Assembly: GCA_963674625.2 (NCBI GenBank)
Contig: CAXXXO010000004.1
Coordinates: 186,001 to 250,000, forward strand
Direction of reading: 5' to 3'
DNA: 64,000 bases
DNA from: JALHFZ01 sp963674625
Lineage (GTDB): Bacteria > Synergistota > Synergistia > Synergistales > Aminobacteriaceae
A program made the position numbers and the translations under genes. Of this stretch, positions 1-8,841 are shown one piece after another (position 1 is the stretch's first letter; each line of letters starts with the position of its first letter). Below the pieces are notes generated by a model. That model was not told the origin of the DNA. It saw only the letters and a list, made by a program, of their open reading frames with translations, and ran no database searches.

Positions 1-287
1 GCTTCCTGAGCCAGTATTTGCTGCGCCGTTCCTGCGACAAATGCGGCCGCACGTTTTTTACTACAATCCTCGATTAATGAGGCAATAAGTTCATATGTAT
101 CTGCGATCCGTGACAGCGGCCAAGCTTCATTTTCTTCATTCTCCATTGATTCACCATGATCTCGTCGAAGGCGGCGCGCAACGAGTTCGGCATAGTGCTT
201 GGTCAAGATCTGCGGCAATTCCGCTGGATCAAGTCCCTGCAGCGCTGGTGCGCTCCTGAGAAATTCTGCTGTTACTGGATCAAACAT
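1..287 (-). CDS. N-terminal fragment of a probable helicase (cut by the window edge)
   Basis: The frame opens with ATG at 287 and runs off the left edge, so only about 95 residues are visible. They begin MFDPVTAEFLRSAPALQGLD and are mostly helical, with no catalytic motif yet. The start overlaps the stop of the upstream nuclease gene by one base (TGATG), so the two are probably translationally coupled. From memory, similar openings occur in large DEAD/DEAH helicases of defence islands, and a nuclease-helicase pair would resemble Hachiman or AbpAB. That is inference, because the helicase motifs would lie outside the window. It could equally be an unrelated partner protein. Confidence 0.5.
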   Translation of the reverse strand, partial: MFDPVTAEFLRSAPALQGLDPAELPQILTKHYAELVARRLRRDHGESMENEENEAWPLSRIADTYELIASLIEDCSKKRAAAFVAGTAQQILAQE

Positions 288-1189
288 CAGACTTCTCCGC
301 TTCCAAGGCGATCAATGTAGGCGATGGCACGCATAGCGACTTCATCGAACCATACTCTGAGATCATCACCCGTCACAAAAACCCCACCGATACGCTGGTT
401 TGCGGCAATCCCATCCAGTCTTTCGAAACCTTCAAAAATACTAATGCGACGCTCCTCGCAGTCGTCATCCAGAGTTGTGGCCAAGCACCCTTGATAGGCG
501 CGATACGCCTTTTCGAGAATACGCTTCGCTGCGTCAGAAATTTTCTCCTCGCACAGATTTAATGTTTCAAGCAATGGTGCTGCAGCAGCCAAGAGTTCAC
601 TCGCCCTCTCCCCTCTGTGGTACTTGAGGAACGCGGGTATTATTTCATCGCGGAACATTCTTCGAGGATCCTCAGAGCACTTGTCTTCAAAAATGGTAGC
701 TCGGATAATCCCGGTTTGATCTTTATCAAGCTCGATCATAAGACCATCAAGCCCTTGTGTTGTAGATTTGACATGAGGGTCTAGAAGCAACGCTTTTTTA
801 TTGCTCATCTTGGCTGCGATCCATGAAATAATCTCAAAAATCAACCCATCTCTGTGATAACGGGCCGCTTTTCGTTCTTTTTCCGTGGTTCCTTTGATTG
901 ATAGCGCTTGTTTTGCGTCGGCTCTAAGAAATTCCTGGTTGATCAGCGGTTTAGCATCCAGACGTAGTTCTGATATGATTCGAGCTGCATGCATAGCTTG
1001 CCCCATAGCGATGATCACGATAATTTGGGCTAGGTCGTCAAGAGTTCCGACATTCCATCGTGTCCCCCTACAATGCTCGTTTATATCCACGTCTTTAATT
1101 TCAAGAATTGGCGATGGTAAAGAGCATTGTTTGGTAATTTGGGGCCGTGGAGCATTTTGCTTCTCTATTCTCTTTCCTACTTCCACCAA
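287..1189 (-). CDS. PD-(D/E)XK-type nuclease-like protein, HamA/AbpA-like
   Basis: This 300-residue protein reads from a TTG start at 1189, preceded by a G-rich ribosome binding site. The centre holds a spaced GLDG...IFEDK signature (D in GLDG, E and K in EDK about 20 residues later), which fits the D...(D/E)XK catalytic core of restriction-like nucleases. The rest looks helical and no membrane segment is seen. It sits 33 bases after hsdM and is coupled to the next, truncated gene. HamA (DUF1837) of Hachiman and AbpA have this kind of nuclease paired with a helicase, so a similar two-component defence module is inferred. The exact family is not recognised. Confidence 0.55.
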   Translation of the reverse strand: MVEVGKRIEKQNAPRPQITKQCSLPSPILEIKDVDINEHCRGTRWNVGTLDDLAQIIVIIAMGQAMHAARIISELRLDAKPLINQEFLRADAKQALSIKGTTEKERKAARYHRDGLIFEIISWIAAKMSNKKALLLDPHVKSTTQGLDGLMIELDKDQTGIIRATIFEDKCSEDPRRMFRDEIIPAFLKYHRGERASELLAAAAPLLETLNLCEEKISDAAKRILEKAYRAYQGCLATTLDDDCEERRISIFEGFERLDGIAANQRIGGVFVTGDDLRVWFDEVAMRAIAYIDRLGSGEV

Positions 1190-1222
1190 AAAATCGCCCC
1201 CCTCGCGAGAAAGCCCCGACCG

Positions 1223-2827
1223 TTACAAGAGGGGCAAGCCCAGCTCTTTGAGAAATGCGTTGTGCTTCTCCCGCGCCGCTTCGATGCTTTGCGTCAGCTC
1301 GACCAGTTCGGCGTTGACGGCTTGCAGATCGATCGACTCCTCCGCCTGCTGCGTGCTGATGTAGCGCGTGATATTCAGGTTGTAGCCGTTCTCCTCGATC
1401 TCCTTCATCGGCACGCGGCGAGCGTAGCGATCCTCTTCTCTGCGGTTCTGGTAGGTGTCAATGATCTTGTCGATATGATCCTCCTTCAGGACATTCTGGC
1501 GCTTCCCCTTCTCAAAGTGCTCGGCGGCGTTGATGAAGAGCACGTCGTCCGGCTTCTTGCACTTCTTCAGCACGAGGATGCAGACCGGAATACCCGTCGA
1601 GAAGAAGAGGTTGGCGGGCAGGCCGATGATCGTGTCGATGTTGCCGTCCTTGAGCAGCTTCGTGCGGATGCGCTCTTCCGCGCCGCCCCGGAACAGCACG
1701 CCGTGCGGCAGGATGATCGCCATGACGCCCTCCGGCTTCAGATAGTGGAAGCCGTGCAGCAGGAAGGCGAAGTCGGCGGCGGACTTGGGCGCGAGGCCGT
1801 AGCTCTTGAAGCGCACGTCGTCGCCCATCGCCTCCGTCGGATCCCATCTGTAGCTGAACGGCGGATTGGCCACCACCGCGTCGAACTTCGGCATCTTCGC
1901 CGGGTTCATCTCTCGCAGCCAGTCCCAGTCGTTCGTGAGGGTGTCGCCGTGGTAGATATGGAACTCCGAATCCTTCACCCCGTGCAGCAGCATATTCATG
2001 CGCGCCAGGTTGTACGTGGTGATGTTCTTCTCCTGCCCGTAAATCTTGCCGATGCCGTTCGCCCCCATGCGGCGGCGCACGTTGAGCAAAAGAGAGCCCG
2101 AACCGCAGGCGAAGTCGAACACGCTTTCAAGGGTCTTCCGTCTTCCGGTGGCCGGTTCCTGGCTGTCCAGCGTGACGATGCCGGAGAGGATGCTTGATAT
2201 CTGCTGCGGCGTGTAGAACTCGCCCGCCTTCTTTCCCGAACCGGCGGCGAACTGGCCTATCAGGTACTCGTAGGCGTCGCCCAGGGTGTCGCTGGCGGTG
2301 GAAAACTGAGCCAGCCCCTCGGCGAGCGCCCTGATGATGTTGCAGAGCTTGGCGTTATTCGCTTCGTAGGTCTTGCCCAGTTTCTCCGAATTCAGATTGA
2401 TCTCGGAGAACAGTCCGGCGAAGGTGCTGGCGAAGGATTCGTTTTCGATGTAGTTGAAGCCCTTTTCGAGAGTATGCAGCAACTCGCCGTTCTGGGTGCG
2501 CGCCATCTCGGCGATGCTGCTCCAGAGGTATTCAGGCTTGATCACATAGTGCGTCTTGCGGCGCATCTGTTTTTCGAACTCGACGGTATCCCCGGGATTT
2601 TGAGCGTACCAGACAGCTAAAGGTGGGCGGCGGTCGCCGGGGTGCGGTACCGGATAGTCCTGCCCCAACTCATTTTGCGCCGCAGCCTCGTAATTGTCCG
2701 ACAGGTAGCGCAGGAAGAGGAAGGAGAGCATGTAGTCGCGGAAGTCGTCCGCGTTCATTGCGCCGCGCAGTTGATCGGCGATAGTCCAGAGGATGGCGCC
2801 GAGTTTTCTCTTGTCGTGTTCGGTCAT
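1223..2827 (-). CDS. hsdM: Type I restriction-modification DNA methyltransferase subunit HsdM
   Basis: The 534-residue protein is an N6-adenine methyltransferase subunit that forms the M2S core of a type I restriction enzyme. An N-terminal helical HsdM domain starts TEHDKRKLGAILWTIADQLR. It is followed by the SAM-binding motif I (FDFACGSGSLLL) and the catalytic NPPF motif (VVANPPFSYRW). The length is normal for the family. Its ATG overlaps the prrC stop (ATGA), making it the last gene of the hsdR-hsdS-prrC-hsdM operon. Nothing is visibly damaged, so the modification subunit should be active. Confidence 0.96.
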   Translation of the reverse strand: MTEHDKRKLGAILWTIADQLRGAMNADDFRDYMLSFLFLRYLSDNYEAAAQNELGQDYPVPHPGDRRPPLAVWYAQNPGDTVEFEKQMRRKTHYVIKPEYLWSSIAEMARTQNGELLHTLEKGFNYIENESFASTFAGLFSEINLNSEKLGKTYEANNAKLCNIIRALAEGLAQFSTASDTLGDAYEYLIGQFAAGSGKKAGEFYTPQQISSILSGIVTLDSQEPATGRRKTLESVFDFACGSGSLLLNVRRRMGANGIGKIYGQEKNITTYNLARMNMLLHGVKDSEFHIYHGDTLTNDWDWLREMNPAKMPKFDAVVANPPFSYRWDPTEAMGDDVRFKSYGLAPKSAADFAFLLHGFHYLKPEGVMAIILPHGVLFRGGAEERIRTKLLKDGNIDTIIGLPANLFFSTGIPVCILVLKKCKKPDDVLFINAAEHFEKGKRQNVLKEDHIDKIIDTYQNRREEDRYARRVPMKEIEENGYNLNITRYISTQQAEESIDLQAVNAELVELTQSIEAAREKHNAFLKELGLPLL

Positions 2828-3942
2828 CGTGTTCTTTCTTCCTCTCGCTCTGAATGAAATATTTCCGGATTAAAGGAGTAACGTATTAAAAAGTCATTAA
2901 GTATCGTGCGGAAATACTCCTTGGTTTCTTCTCCCATCTCGGCGGGTGCATATAACGAATATTTTCCGTGACTCAGAATGTCCACAAAACGCTGGTGCAA
3001 GATTCCGTCGGCATCGTCCTTATCTTTTTTAATGCAACTTGAGAAGTGGCCGTAGCCGTGAAAGCTGGCAGCTTTCTCCAGAATCGTCCGCAGCATGTTG
3101 AAGTGGTAGGTATAGATTTTCTCGTTCCGCGACACCTCATACAACTCCATCAAAGCTGCGATGTGATGAAAAGGTGGGGTATCGGTTGTTTGCTCGGTTA
3201 AAAGGTACCCGCCGGAGCGTCGATTCTGGCCAAGAACATAATGCGACACCCTTTTATTCTTAAAATAACTTAGCTCGTTGAACAGAACATTGAAAAATAA
3301 TGTGTTATGCGTTGAGATCACTGTTCTGACGGTGCTCTGAGTCTCTCTGAAAAGATGTACGAGGTGATTTGCTACAACAATCGCGTTCTGTTCGTCGAGC
3401 GACGAAATCGGATCGTCGATGTAGATGTATTTCACCCATCGGTAAGTTTCGATATCGGGGTCCAGTGCTAATTCGAGAATGGCAAGGAAGAAGCACCAAA
3501 TGAAAATGTTTTCTTCCCCGCGAGACACCTTGATATTGTCTACGGTATGGCCGTCGACTTCACGCGAGAAACGAACCGCCCACTCTTCGGTATCGATGCG
3601 GAAATCAAAATCCGCATAGCGGCGAAGCAGGGTGCGAATGCGATTATCCATCTCCAACTCCCATATGCCTTGAAAAAAGCGGGAATCCGAGTTCAGCATC
3701 AATCTGCGGTCACTGTCACCGTCCAAATCGTTATTCCAGAAAAAAAGGTCTTCAGTAAAGGCATTAAAGTAGAGAGTGTCTCGTGAATCGTCGTTCTTGC
3801 CTTTATCCTTAAAGGCCATGGATAGGCGCGTTTTTCCCGTGCCGTTGTAAGCGAAGATCAGGATAAATTTTTTTCTTTCCAGTTGGCCGCGGAGATGCGC
3901 GGCCAACTCATCCAGGTTAGCAAATGAAGTTGTCATCATCAC
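2824..3942 (-). CDS. prrC: PrrC-type latent anticodon nuclease (tRNA-Lys ribotoxin)
   Basis: PrrC is a suicide tRNA nuclease kept silent by its host type I enzyme and released when a phage inhibits that enzyme. The protein has an N-terminal ABC-like ATPase domain with a Walker A (AYNGTGKT, residues 31-38), the PrrC-typical NAFTEDLFFW (60-69), a signature-like VSRGEEN (139-145) and a Walker B YIYIDDPISSLDE (172-184). The C-terminal nuclease part carries R285-x3-E289 and H325, matching the R-E-H triad of E. coli PrrC (known as R320, E324, H356). Length (372) is near the E. coli value of 396. The start is GTG 3942, or ATG 3939/3936, overlapping the hsdS stop. It lies between hsdS and hsdM, the expected genetic setting. 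Confidence 0.9.
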   Translation of the reverse strand: MMMTTSFANLDELAAHLRGQLERKKFILIFAYNGTGKTRLSMAFKDKGKNDDSRDTLYFNAFTEDLFFWNNDLDGDSDRRLMLNSDSRFFQGIWELEMDNRIRTLLRRYADFDFRIDTEEWAVRFSREVDGHTVDNIKVSRGEENIFIWCFFLAILELALDPDIETYRWVKYIYIDDPISSLDEQNAIVVANHLVHLFRETQSTVRTVISTHNTLFFNVLFNELSYFKNKRVSHYVLGQNRRSGGYLLTEQTTDTPPFHHIAALMELYEVSRNEKIYTYHFNMLRTILEKAASFHGYGHFSSCIKKDKDDADGILHQRFVDILSHGKYSLYAPAEMGEETKEYFRTILNDFLIRYSFNPEIFHSEREEERTR

Positions 3943-5246
3943 ACCTCGTCAAGAGACGGGAAAAGCTTCTGTAGCAGCCCTTTTTTATGGGCCTTGAGCG
4001 CATCGATTTTTTGAGACTCCAAGGTGATCAGGTCGTCGAGGGAGGAGAGACAGTCGGCGATTTTTTGTTGCTCAAAAAGCCCGGGCATCAAGATTTTGAA
4101 ATTACCCAACTGACTAAGAGAGATATTGGGCTGAGCTGCACCAGCCTTTATCTTAGAAATCTCCAACTTAATCAAATGCGAATTGAGAAAATTCATCAGG
4201 TAATGAAGTGAATACTCAGGTTTAACTCGAATAATTGCAAGCGCTTGATTTGTGTTCGCTGGCAACAGAGAACTTGGAACTATAGTAACAACACCCAGCG
4301 CACCTGCGATGGAAAAAAGAATATCATTTGCTTCTAGTTGAGACCTTTTCAAAGCCTTATTGCACTCATCTGTAATATATGCAATCTTTTTACAATCTAT
4401 TGATTTATTTGGATCGATGGATTCAATCTTGATAAAGTTGATCCCGTGATCAACATATTGAAATCCCAATGTTGTAGGGGTTGTCCCTTTAGTAATTAAG
4501 GAGCACATTGTCTCTAATGGAAGTATCTCCCACTCCCCCGTATCCCGAAATTCGGGAAATCGCAACTTGGGGAGGGTTTCGCCTTCGGCGGGGAAAAGCT
4601 GCTGCATCAGTCCTTTTTTATGGGCCTTGAGCGCGTCGATCTTCCGGGCCTCCAAGGTTATCAGCTCGTCGACGGAGGAGAGGCAGTCGGCGATTTTTTG
4701 TTGTTCTGCAAACATAGGAAAAGCAATCAGAAATTCCTTCAATGTTTTTCCAGATATCTCTTTGAATGTGTTCCCCGAACCCAAATCATTTAATTGCGTC
4801 TTTGATTTCGCAAGATAATAGTAAACAAAATGCGCATCAAAGCTGATCTCTGGAATTAACCCCCGGCATCCTTGATTTATGGCCATCGGCTCTTTATTGA
4901 TTGCGAGATGTCCTATAGGCGCTCGCGTCGAAATTATCACCGAGTTCACGGGCAGTAATTCCGAGGAACAGTTTGACAAGCCCTTTTCTGTAATTGACCG
5001 AACGGTTTTTGCAATGTACTTACTATCGCCTTTCTCCATTTCTGCAGGGGTCAGCCATTGAATGGATCCACCCCATAAGTCGGTGGCTGTTGTATCAGGT
5101 GTTCCACCTTGGGTAACACGACATCCTTCGGAAAGAGTCTTCTCCTCCCACTCCCCCGCATCCCGGAACTCCGGAAAGCGCAGTGCGGGAACCAATGCGC
5201 GCGTTGCCTTCGGCGTCATATCCGCTTCATCCATGTTACTGCTCAT
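3939..5246 (-). CDS. hsdS: Type I restriction enzyme specificity subunit HsdS
   Basis: This 435-residue subunit determines the bipartite DNA target. It has two target-recognition domains, each introduced by a RFPEFRD-GEWE stretch and each closed by a conserved helical spacer (QKIADCLSS...ITLE...KIDALKAHKKGL). The two spacers are nearly identical in protein and in DNA, and mark the central and distal conserved regions. The start at 5246 lies 11 bases inside the end of hsdR, and the stop overlaps the prrC start, so translation is coupled through the operon. ATGs at 5234 and 5219 are alternative starts. The TRDs are AT-richer than the spacers, which is usual for exchanged recognition domains. 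Confidence 0.95.
   Translation of the reverse strand: MSSNMDEADMTPKATRALVPALRFPEFRDAGEWEEKTLSEGCRVTQGGTPDTTATDLWGGSIQWLTPAEMEKGDSKYIAKTVRSITEKGLSNCSSELLPVNSVIISTRAPIGHLAINKEPMAINQGCRGLIPEISFDAHFVYYYLAKSKTQLNDLGSGNTFKEISGKTLKEFLIAFPMFAEQQKIADCLSSVDELITLEARKIDALKAHKKGLMQQLFPAEGETLPKLRFPEFRDTGEWEILPLETMCSLITKGTTPTTLGFQYVDHGINFIKIESIDPNKSIDCKKIAYITDECNKALKRSQLEANDILFSIAGALGVVTIVPSSLLPANTNQALAIIRVKPEYSLHYLMNFLNSHLIKLEISKIKAGAAQPNISLSQLGNFKILMPGLFEQQKIADCLSSLDDLITLESQKIDALKAHKKGLLQKLFPSLDEV
3961..4707 (-). repeat. Pair of ~114-bp direct repeats inside hsdS (3961-4074 and 4594-4707)
   Basis: The two segments encode the spacer helices after TRD1 and TRD2 and differ at only a minority of positions. 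Both contain the same run of codons for KIDALKAHKKGL and QKIADCLSS. Such repeats are the known substrate for recombinational exchange or duplication of TRDs in hsdS genes. Confidence 0.8.
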
Positions 5247-8205
5247 ACGCGCTCAACCCCGATATCTCCCGCCCCTGGGCGAGTTTCTTGAACAGCGGAA
5301 TCATGTCTTCCATCAATGCCAGCTCCTTCTGCATGCGCGCCTTCCAGCCCAGCTCCTGCGGGGCGAGCAGCTCGCGGAGCAGATCGCCGTCGAAGACCAT
5401 GCGGCGCAGCACGGTGTCCACGAAGGTCTTCAGGGTGGCGGGCTCGATGCCGTGCTTTTCGGCGACGTCGGCAAGCTCCCGGGCGTTCTTTCGCTCCTTG
5501 AAGCGTTCGTATCCGTCGCGGACGGCCTTCTCGTCCAGCCCCTTGCCCACTTCCAGCGTTTCGATGTACTCCGCGATGTCGGCGCGCTCGTCCATGAACT
5601 TGGCGTCCGCCTGGATCAGCCCGACGAGCTGCTCGCGGTTCATCTTCTGCTTGCCGGGTTCCTGCTGCGAATACTTCGCGATGAGCGCCATGATGTAGTC
5701 GTAGTCGATCACCGCCGAGGCGAAAAGGACGAATTCAAAATCAAGCTGATCGACCGCATCTCCACCCTCCGGCGCCGCGCCTCCCGGTTTCTTCTTGAAG
5801 CACAGCGCGGTTTCCAGATAGACGCCCTTGAAGGCCTGCAACTCCTCCTTGGGGAGCACCTGCTCGATCTTCTCCTTGTGCTCTTCCGTCAGGTCGGTGT
5901 ACTGGTCAAGCTGTGTTTTGAGGCGCTGCACCTCTTTGAACATGGTGATGAACTTTGCGCGCGCCTCGTCGCCTTTGAGGTTGGGGACCTCTTCGGGTTT
6001 ATTCTCCAGCCCCTGCGAGTGCATGAACTCCCCCAAATCCTGCACGGCGTTTTCCAGCTTTTCGATGACCACCGGCGCTTTCTCGACAAGCCATATTTCC
6101 TTGGCGGGCTTGGTCGCCTCGCCGGAAAAGAGGGCGATGGCGGTGTCCACGGCGTCCTGCTGACTGCGGAAGTCGAGGATGTTGCCGTAGGGCTTGGTAT
6201 CGTTGAGCACGCGGTTGGTTCGGGAGAAGGCCTGAATCAGCCCGTGATGTTTGAGCTTCTTGTCCACGTACAGGGTGTTCAAAAACTTGGAGTCGAAGCC
6301 GGTGAGCAGCATGTCCACCACGATGACGATGTCGATCTTTTGGCTGTGCGGAAGATCGCTGTTCGGGTACTGCTGGTCTTTGATGCGCGTCTGCACATCC
6401 TGATAGTACAGGTCGAATTCACCCACTCCGTGATTCGTGCCGTACCGCGCGTTGTAGTCGGCGATGATGCTCTTGAGGGCCTCTTTCTTCTTTTCCGGCT
6501 CCTGTTCGTTGTCGGCCTTTTCCTGCGGCAGGTCTTCCTGTATCTGCTGCACGTCCTTGTTTCCCTCGGCTGGGGGCGAGAAGACGCAGGCGACGTTCAG
6601 CTGCCGGAAGTTCTCGTCCTCCGCCGCTTTTCGGCCCTGCACCGATTTGAAGAGTTCGTGATACTCTATGGCGTCGTTGATTGACGATGTGGCCAACAGG
6701 GCGTTGAACTTGCGCCCGTTGGTGGCGGCGTCGTGCTTGGCGAGAATCGCTTCGACTATCGCTTTCTTTTCGAGGGGCTCGCCGGTCTTGGGCGGAATCT
6801 TCCCTTCTGGTTTGAAGTAGTCCACATGGAAGCGCAGGACGTTCCGGTCTTCGATGGCGTGCGTGATGGTGTAGGCGTGCAGTTGCTGCCGGAAAATGTC
6901 CGCCGTGGTTCGGTAGCTGGCCTGCTGCCCCTCGATCTGCTGATGGGAGGCGTTCTCTTCGAAGATGGGCGTACCGGTGAATCCGAACAACTGGGCGTTG
7001 GGAAAGAAATCCTTGATGGCCTTGTGATTCTCTCCGAACTGCGACCGGTGGCACTCGTCGAAGATGAAGACGATGCGCTGATTCCGCAAGGGCTCCAGCC
7101 GCTCGGCGTAGTTGCGCCTGCTGTTGTTGCCGTCGAGCGCGAGGCCGAGCTTCTGGATGGTGGTGACGATGACCTTGTCGGCGTAGTCCTCGGAGAGCAG
7201 GCGCCGCACCAGGGTTTCCGTGTTGGTGTTTTCTTCGACGCAACCTTCCTGAAATTTGTTGAACTCTTCGCGGGTCTGCCTGTCGAGGTCCTTCCGGTCG
7301 ACCACGAAAAGGCATTTGTCGATGTCGGGGTTGTCCTTGAGGAGGGTCGACGCTTTGAAGGAGGTAAGCGTCTTTCCGCTGCCGGTGGTGTGCCAGATGT
7401 AACCGTTGCCGCAGTTCTGGTGAATACACTCCACTATCGCCTTCACGGCGTATATCTGGTAGGGGCGCATCATAAGGAGCTTCTGTTCGCACGCCACGAG
7501 CACCATGTAGCGGCTGATCATCTCGCCAAGGGTGCATTTGGCCAGAAAGGCATCGGCGAAGCTGTCCAGGTAGGTGATCTTCTTGTTGCTCCGGTCCGCG
7601 TACTGGTAGAGCGGCAAAAAGCGCTCGTCGGCGTCGAAGCTGAAGTGGCGATTGTTGTTGTTGGCGAAGTACCATGTATCGCTGCGGTTGCTGACGATGA
7701 AGAGCTGCATGAAGCAGAGCAGAGTTTTTCCGTAGCCGTTGCCGTGGTCGTTCTTGTACTCCACGATCTGCTGCATCGCCCGGCGCGGGGTGATTCCCAG
7801 CGTCTTCAGTTCGATCTGCACCACGGGGACGCCGTTGATCAAGAGGATTACGTCGTAGCGGTGATGGCTGTAGTCGGTGCTGATGCGCAACTGGTTGACG
7901 ACCTCGAAGTTATTCTTGCACCAGTCTTTGATGTTGACCAGCGTGTAATGGAGCGGCGTGCCGTCGTCTCGCTCGAATGTGTTGCGCACCCGCAAACGGC
8001 GGGCCGCGGCGAAGACATCCGGGGTGACGATGTCCTCAAGCAGTCTGCTGAATTCGTTATCCGTGAGATGCACTCGATTCAATTCCTCGAAGTGCCCGCG
8101 GAAGTTCACTTCCAGATTCGCGCGGTCGCGTATGTCAGGGCGGTAGGTGTATTTAAGGTCAGTCAGTTTTTCTATCAGAAGGTGTTCGATTTGATTCTCG
8201 GTCAT
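5236..8205 (-). CDS. hsdR: Type I restriction enzyme motor/nuclease subunit HsdR
   Basis: HsdR is the ATP-driven translocase and endonuclease of the type I complex. The 989-residue protein has an N-terminal PD-(D/E)XK nuclease (RYDVILLINGVP...VQIELK), then a superfamily 2 motor with Walker A HTTGSGKT, DECH box (FIFDECHRSQFGE), motif III FTGTP and a later VVDMLLTGFD/FSRTNR motif, and a helical C-terminal domain. ATG 8205 is chosen because a GGGGGA site lies about 7 bases upstream; a TTG at 8211 is too close to it. It is the first gene of the operon and its stop lies inside hsdS. No frameshift is seen. Confidence 0.96.
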   Translation of the reverse strand: MTENQIEHLLIEKLTDLKYTYRPDIRDRANLEVNFRGHFEELNRVHLTDNEFSRLLEDIVTPDVFAAARRLRVRNTFERDDGTPLHYTLVNIKDWCKNNFEVVNQLRISTDYSHHRYDVILLINGVPVVQIELKTLGITPRRAMQQIVEYKNDHGNGYGKTLLCFMQLFIVSNRSDTWYFANNNNRHFSFDADERFLPLYQYADRSNKKITYLDSFADAFLAKCTLGEMISRYMVLVACEQKLLMMRPYQIYAVKAIVECIHQNCGNGYIWHTTGSGKTLTSFKASTLLKDNPDIDKCLFVVDRKDLDRQTREEFNKFQEGCVEENTNTETLVRRLLSEDYADKVIVTTIQKLGLALDGNNSRRNYAERLEPLRNQRIVFIFDECHRSQFGENHKAIKDFFPNAQLFGFTGTPIFEENASHQQIEGQQASYRTTADIFRQQLHAYTITHAIEDRNVLRFHVDYFKPEGKIPPKTGEPLEKKAIVEAILAKHDAATNGRKFNALLATSSINDAIEYHELFKSVQGRKAAEDENFRQLNVACVFSPPAEGNKDVQQIQEDLPQEKADNEQEPEKKKEALKSIIADYNARYGTNHGVGEFDLYYQDVQTRIKDQQYPNSDLPHSQKIDIVIVVDMLLTGFDSKFLNTLYVDKKLKHHGLIQAFSRTNRVLNDTKPYGNILDFRSQQDAVDTAIALFSGEATKPAKEIWLVEKAPVVIEKLENAVQDLGEFMHSQGLENKPEEVPNLKGDEARAKFITMFKEVQRLKTQLDQYTDLTEEHKEKIEQVLPKEELQAFKGVYLETALCFKKKPGGAAPEGGDAVDQLDFEFVLFASAVIDYDYIMALIAKYSQQEPGKQKMNREQLVGLIQADAKFMDERADIAEYIETLEVGKGLDEKAVRDGYERFKERKNARELADVAEKHGIEPATLKTFVDTVLRRMVFDGDLLRELLAPQELGWKARMQKELALMEDMIPLFKKLAQGREISGLSAYEQ

Positions 8206-8732
8206 TTTCAATCCCCCGCATTTTTTGATTCTTTTCGAGCTCAGGCGGCGCGGAACCTTCCGGGATACGAAGTCTGAAAAACCTTATTAGCTTCGAATAC
8301 ATAACATCGGTTTCTTGGCGGCGTAATCCCTCACAAATAGTAGATAGACTGCAAGGATATCGCGCGCTTGGTCATAGAACTTTCCCCACTGGTGCTGGAA
8401 AATGGCAAAACAACATCAGCAGTCATTTGACTCTCCTGGAATGATTTCGGAAGAATCCCGATGTGCATCCGGGCATTCTTTTGAACTGAACGGACTCTCG
8501 ATTCTCACAACAGGAAGTATATCTTAATTCCCGAAATTTTAGGAGTGTTGGTCGTCCGAATTGCTCCTAAATTTTTCCTTATGGAGTCTTCATTCATTTA
8601 TTGGCCGGTCAGGGCAAATCAATCGACAAACTTCCTGGTGGTTCTTCTGCGTCCACGGAGTCTTTTTCAGCTTCTGAATTAATCTGAACACTATACGAAA
8701 AACCGGACTTGCTTCGATTGTGTCCCTATAAT
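8206..8732. other. Intergenic region between hsdR and the IS element
   Basis: No convincing gene is present. It should contain the hsd operon promoter on the minus strand, but no clear -35/-10 pair stands out. An 8-bp inverted repeat (8538-8545 with 8564-8571), followed on the plus strand by a T-rich stretch, could be a weak terminator. The segment is noticeably AT-richer than hsdR. Confidence 0.4.
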
Positions 8733-8772
8733 GCTGTAAATTTCACTTGATTAAAGTGGGATGGTAAGAAAA

Positions 8773-8841
8773 AGCCATCGGTTTTCGGTTAAAGTTAAGT
8801 CACCTACAAAACCAAACCGAAGGAGTGAAACACCGATGGCT
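8773..8841 (+). promoter_or_regulatory. Hairpin able to mask the transposase ribosome binding site and start
   Basis: Bases 8773-8782 pair perfectly with 8832-8841, which span the ATG at 8836. Just inside, 8784-8790 pair with 8815-8821. The AAGGAG site (8820-8825) falls at the junction. Such structures in insertion sequences are known to block translation of read-through transcripts started outside the element. This role is inferred from position. Confidence 0.55.

Noticed and set aside
5062..8277. Long plus-strand open frames opposite hsdS/hsdR (for example 5062-6684 and 6733-8277)
   Set aside because: They lie antisense to clear hsdS/hsdR coding sequence, have no recognisable motifs, and are explained by GC-rich codon structure.
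8761..8835. N-terminal extension of the transposase from ATG 8761
   Set aside because: It lies in the terminal inverted repeat, has no ribosome site, and the AAGGAG at 8820-8825 clearly serves ATG 8836.
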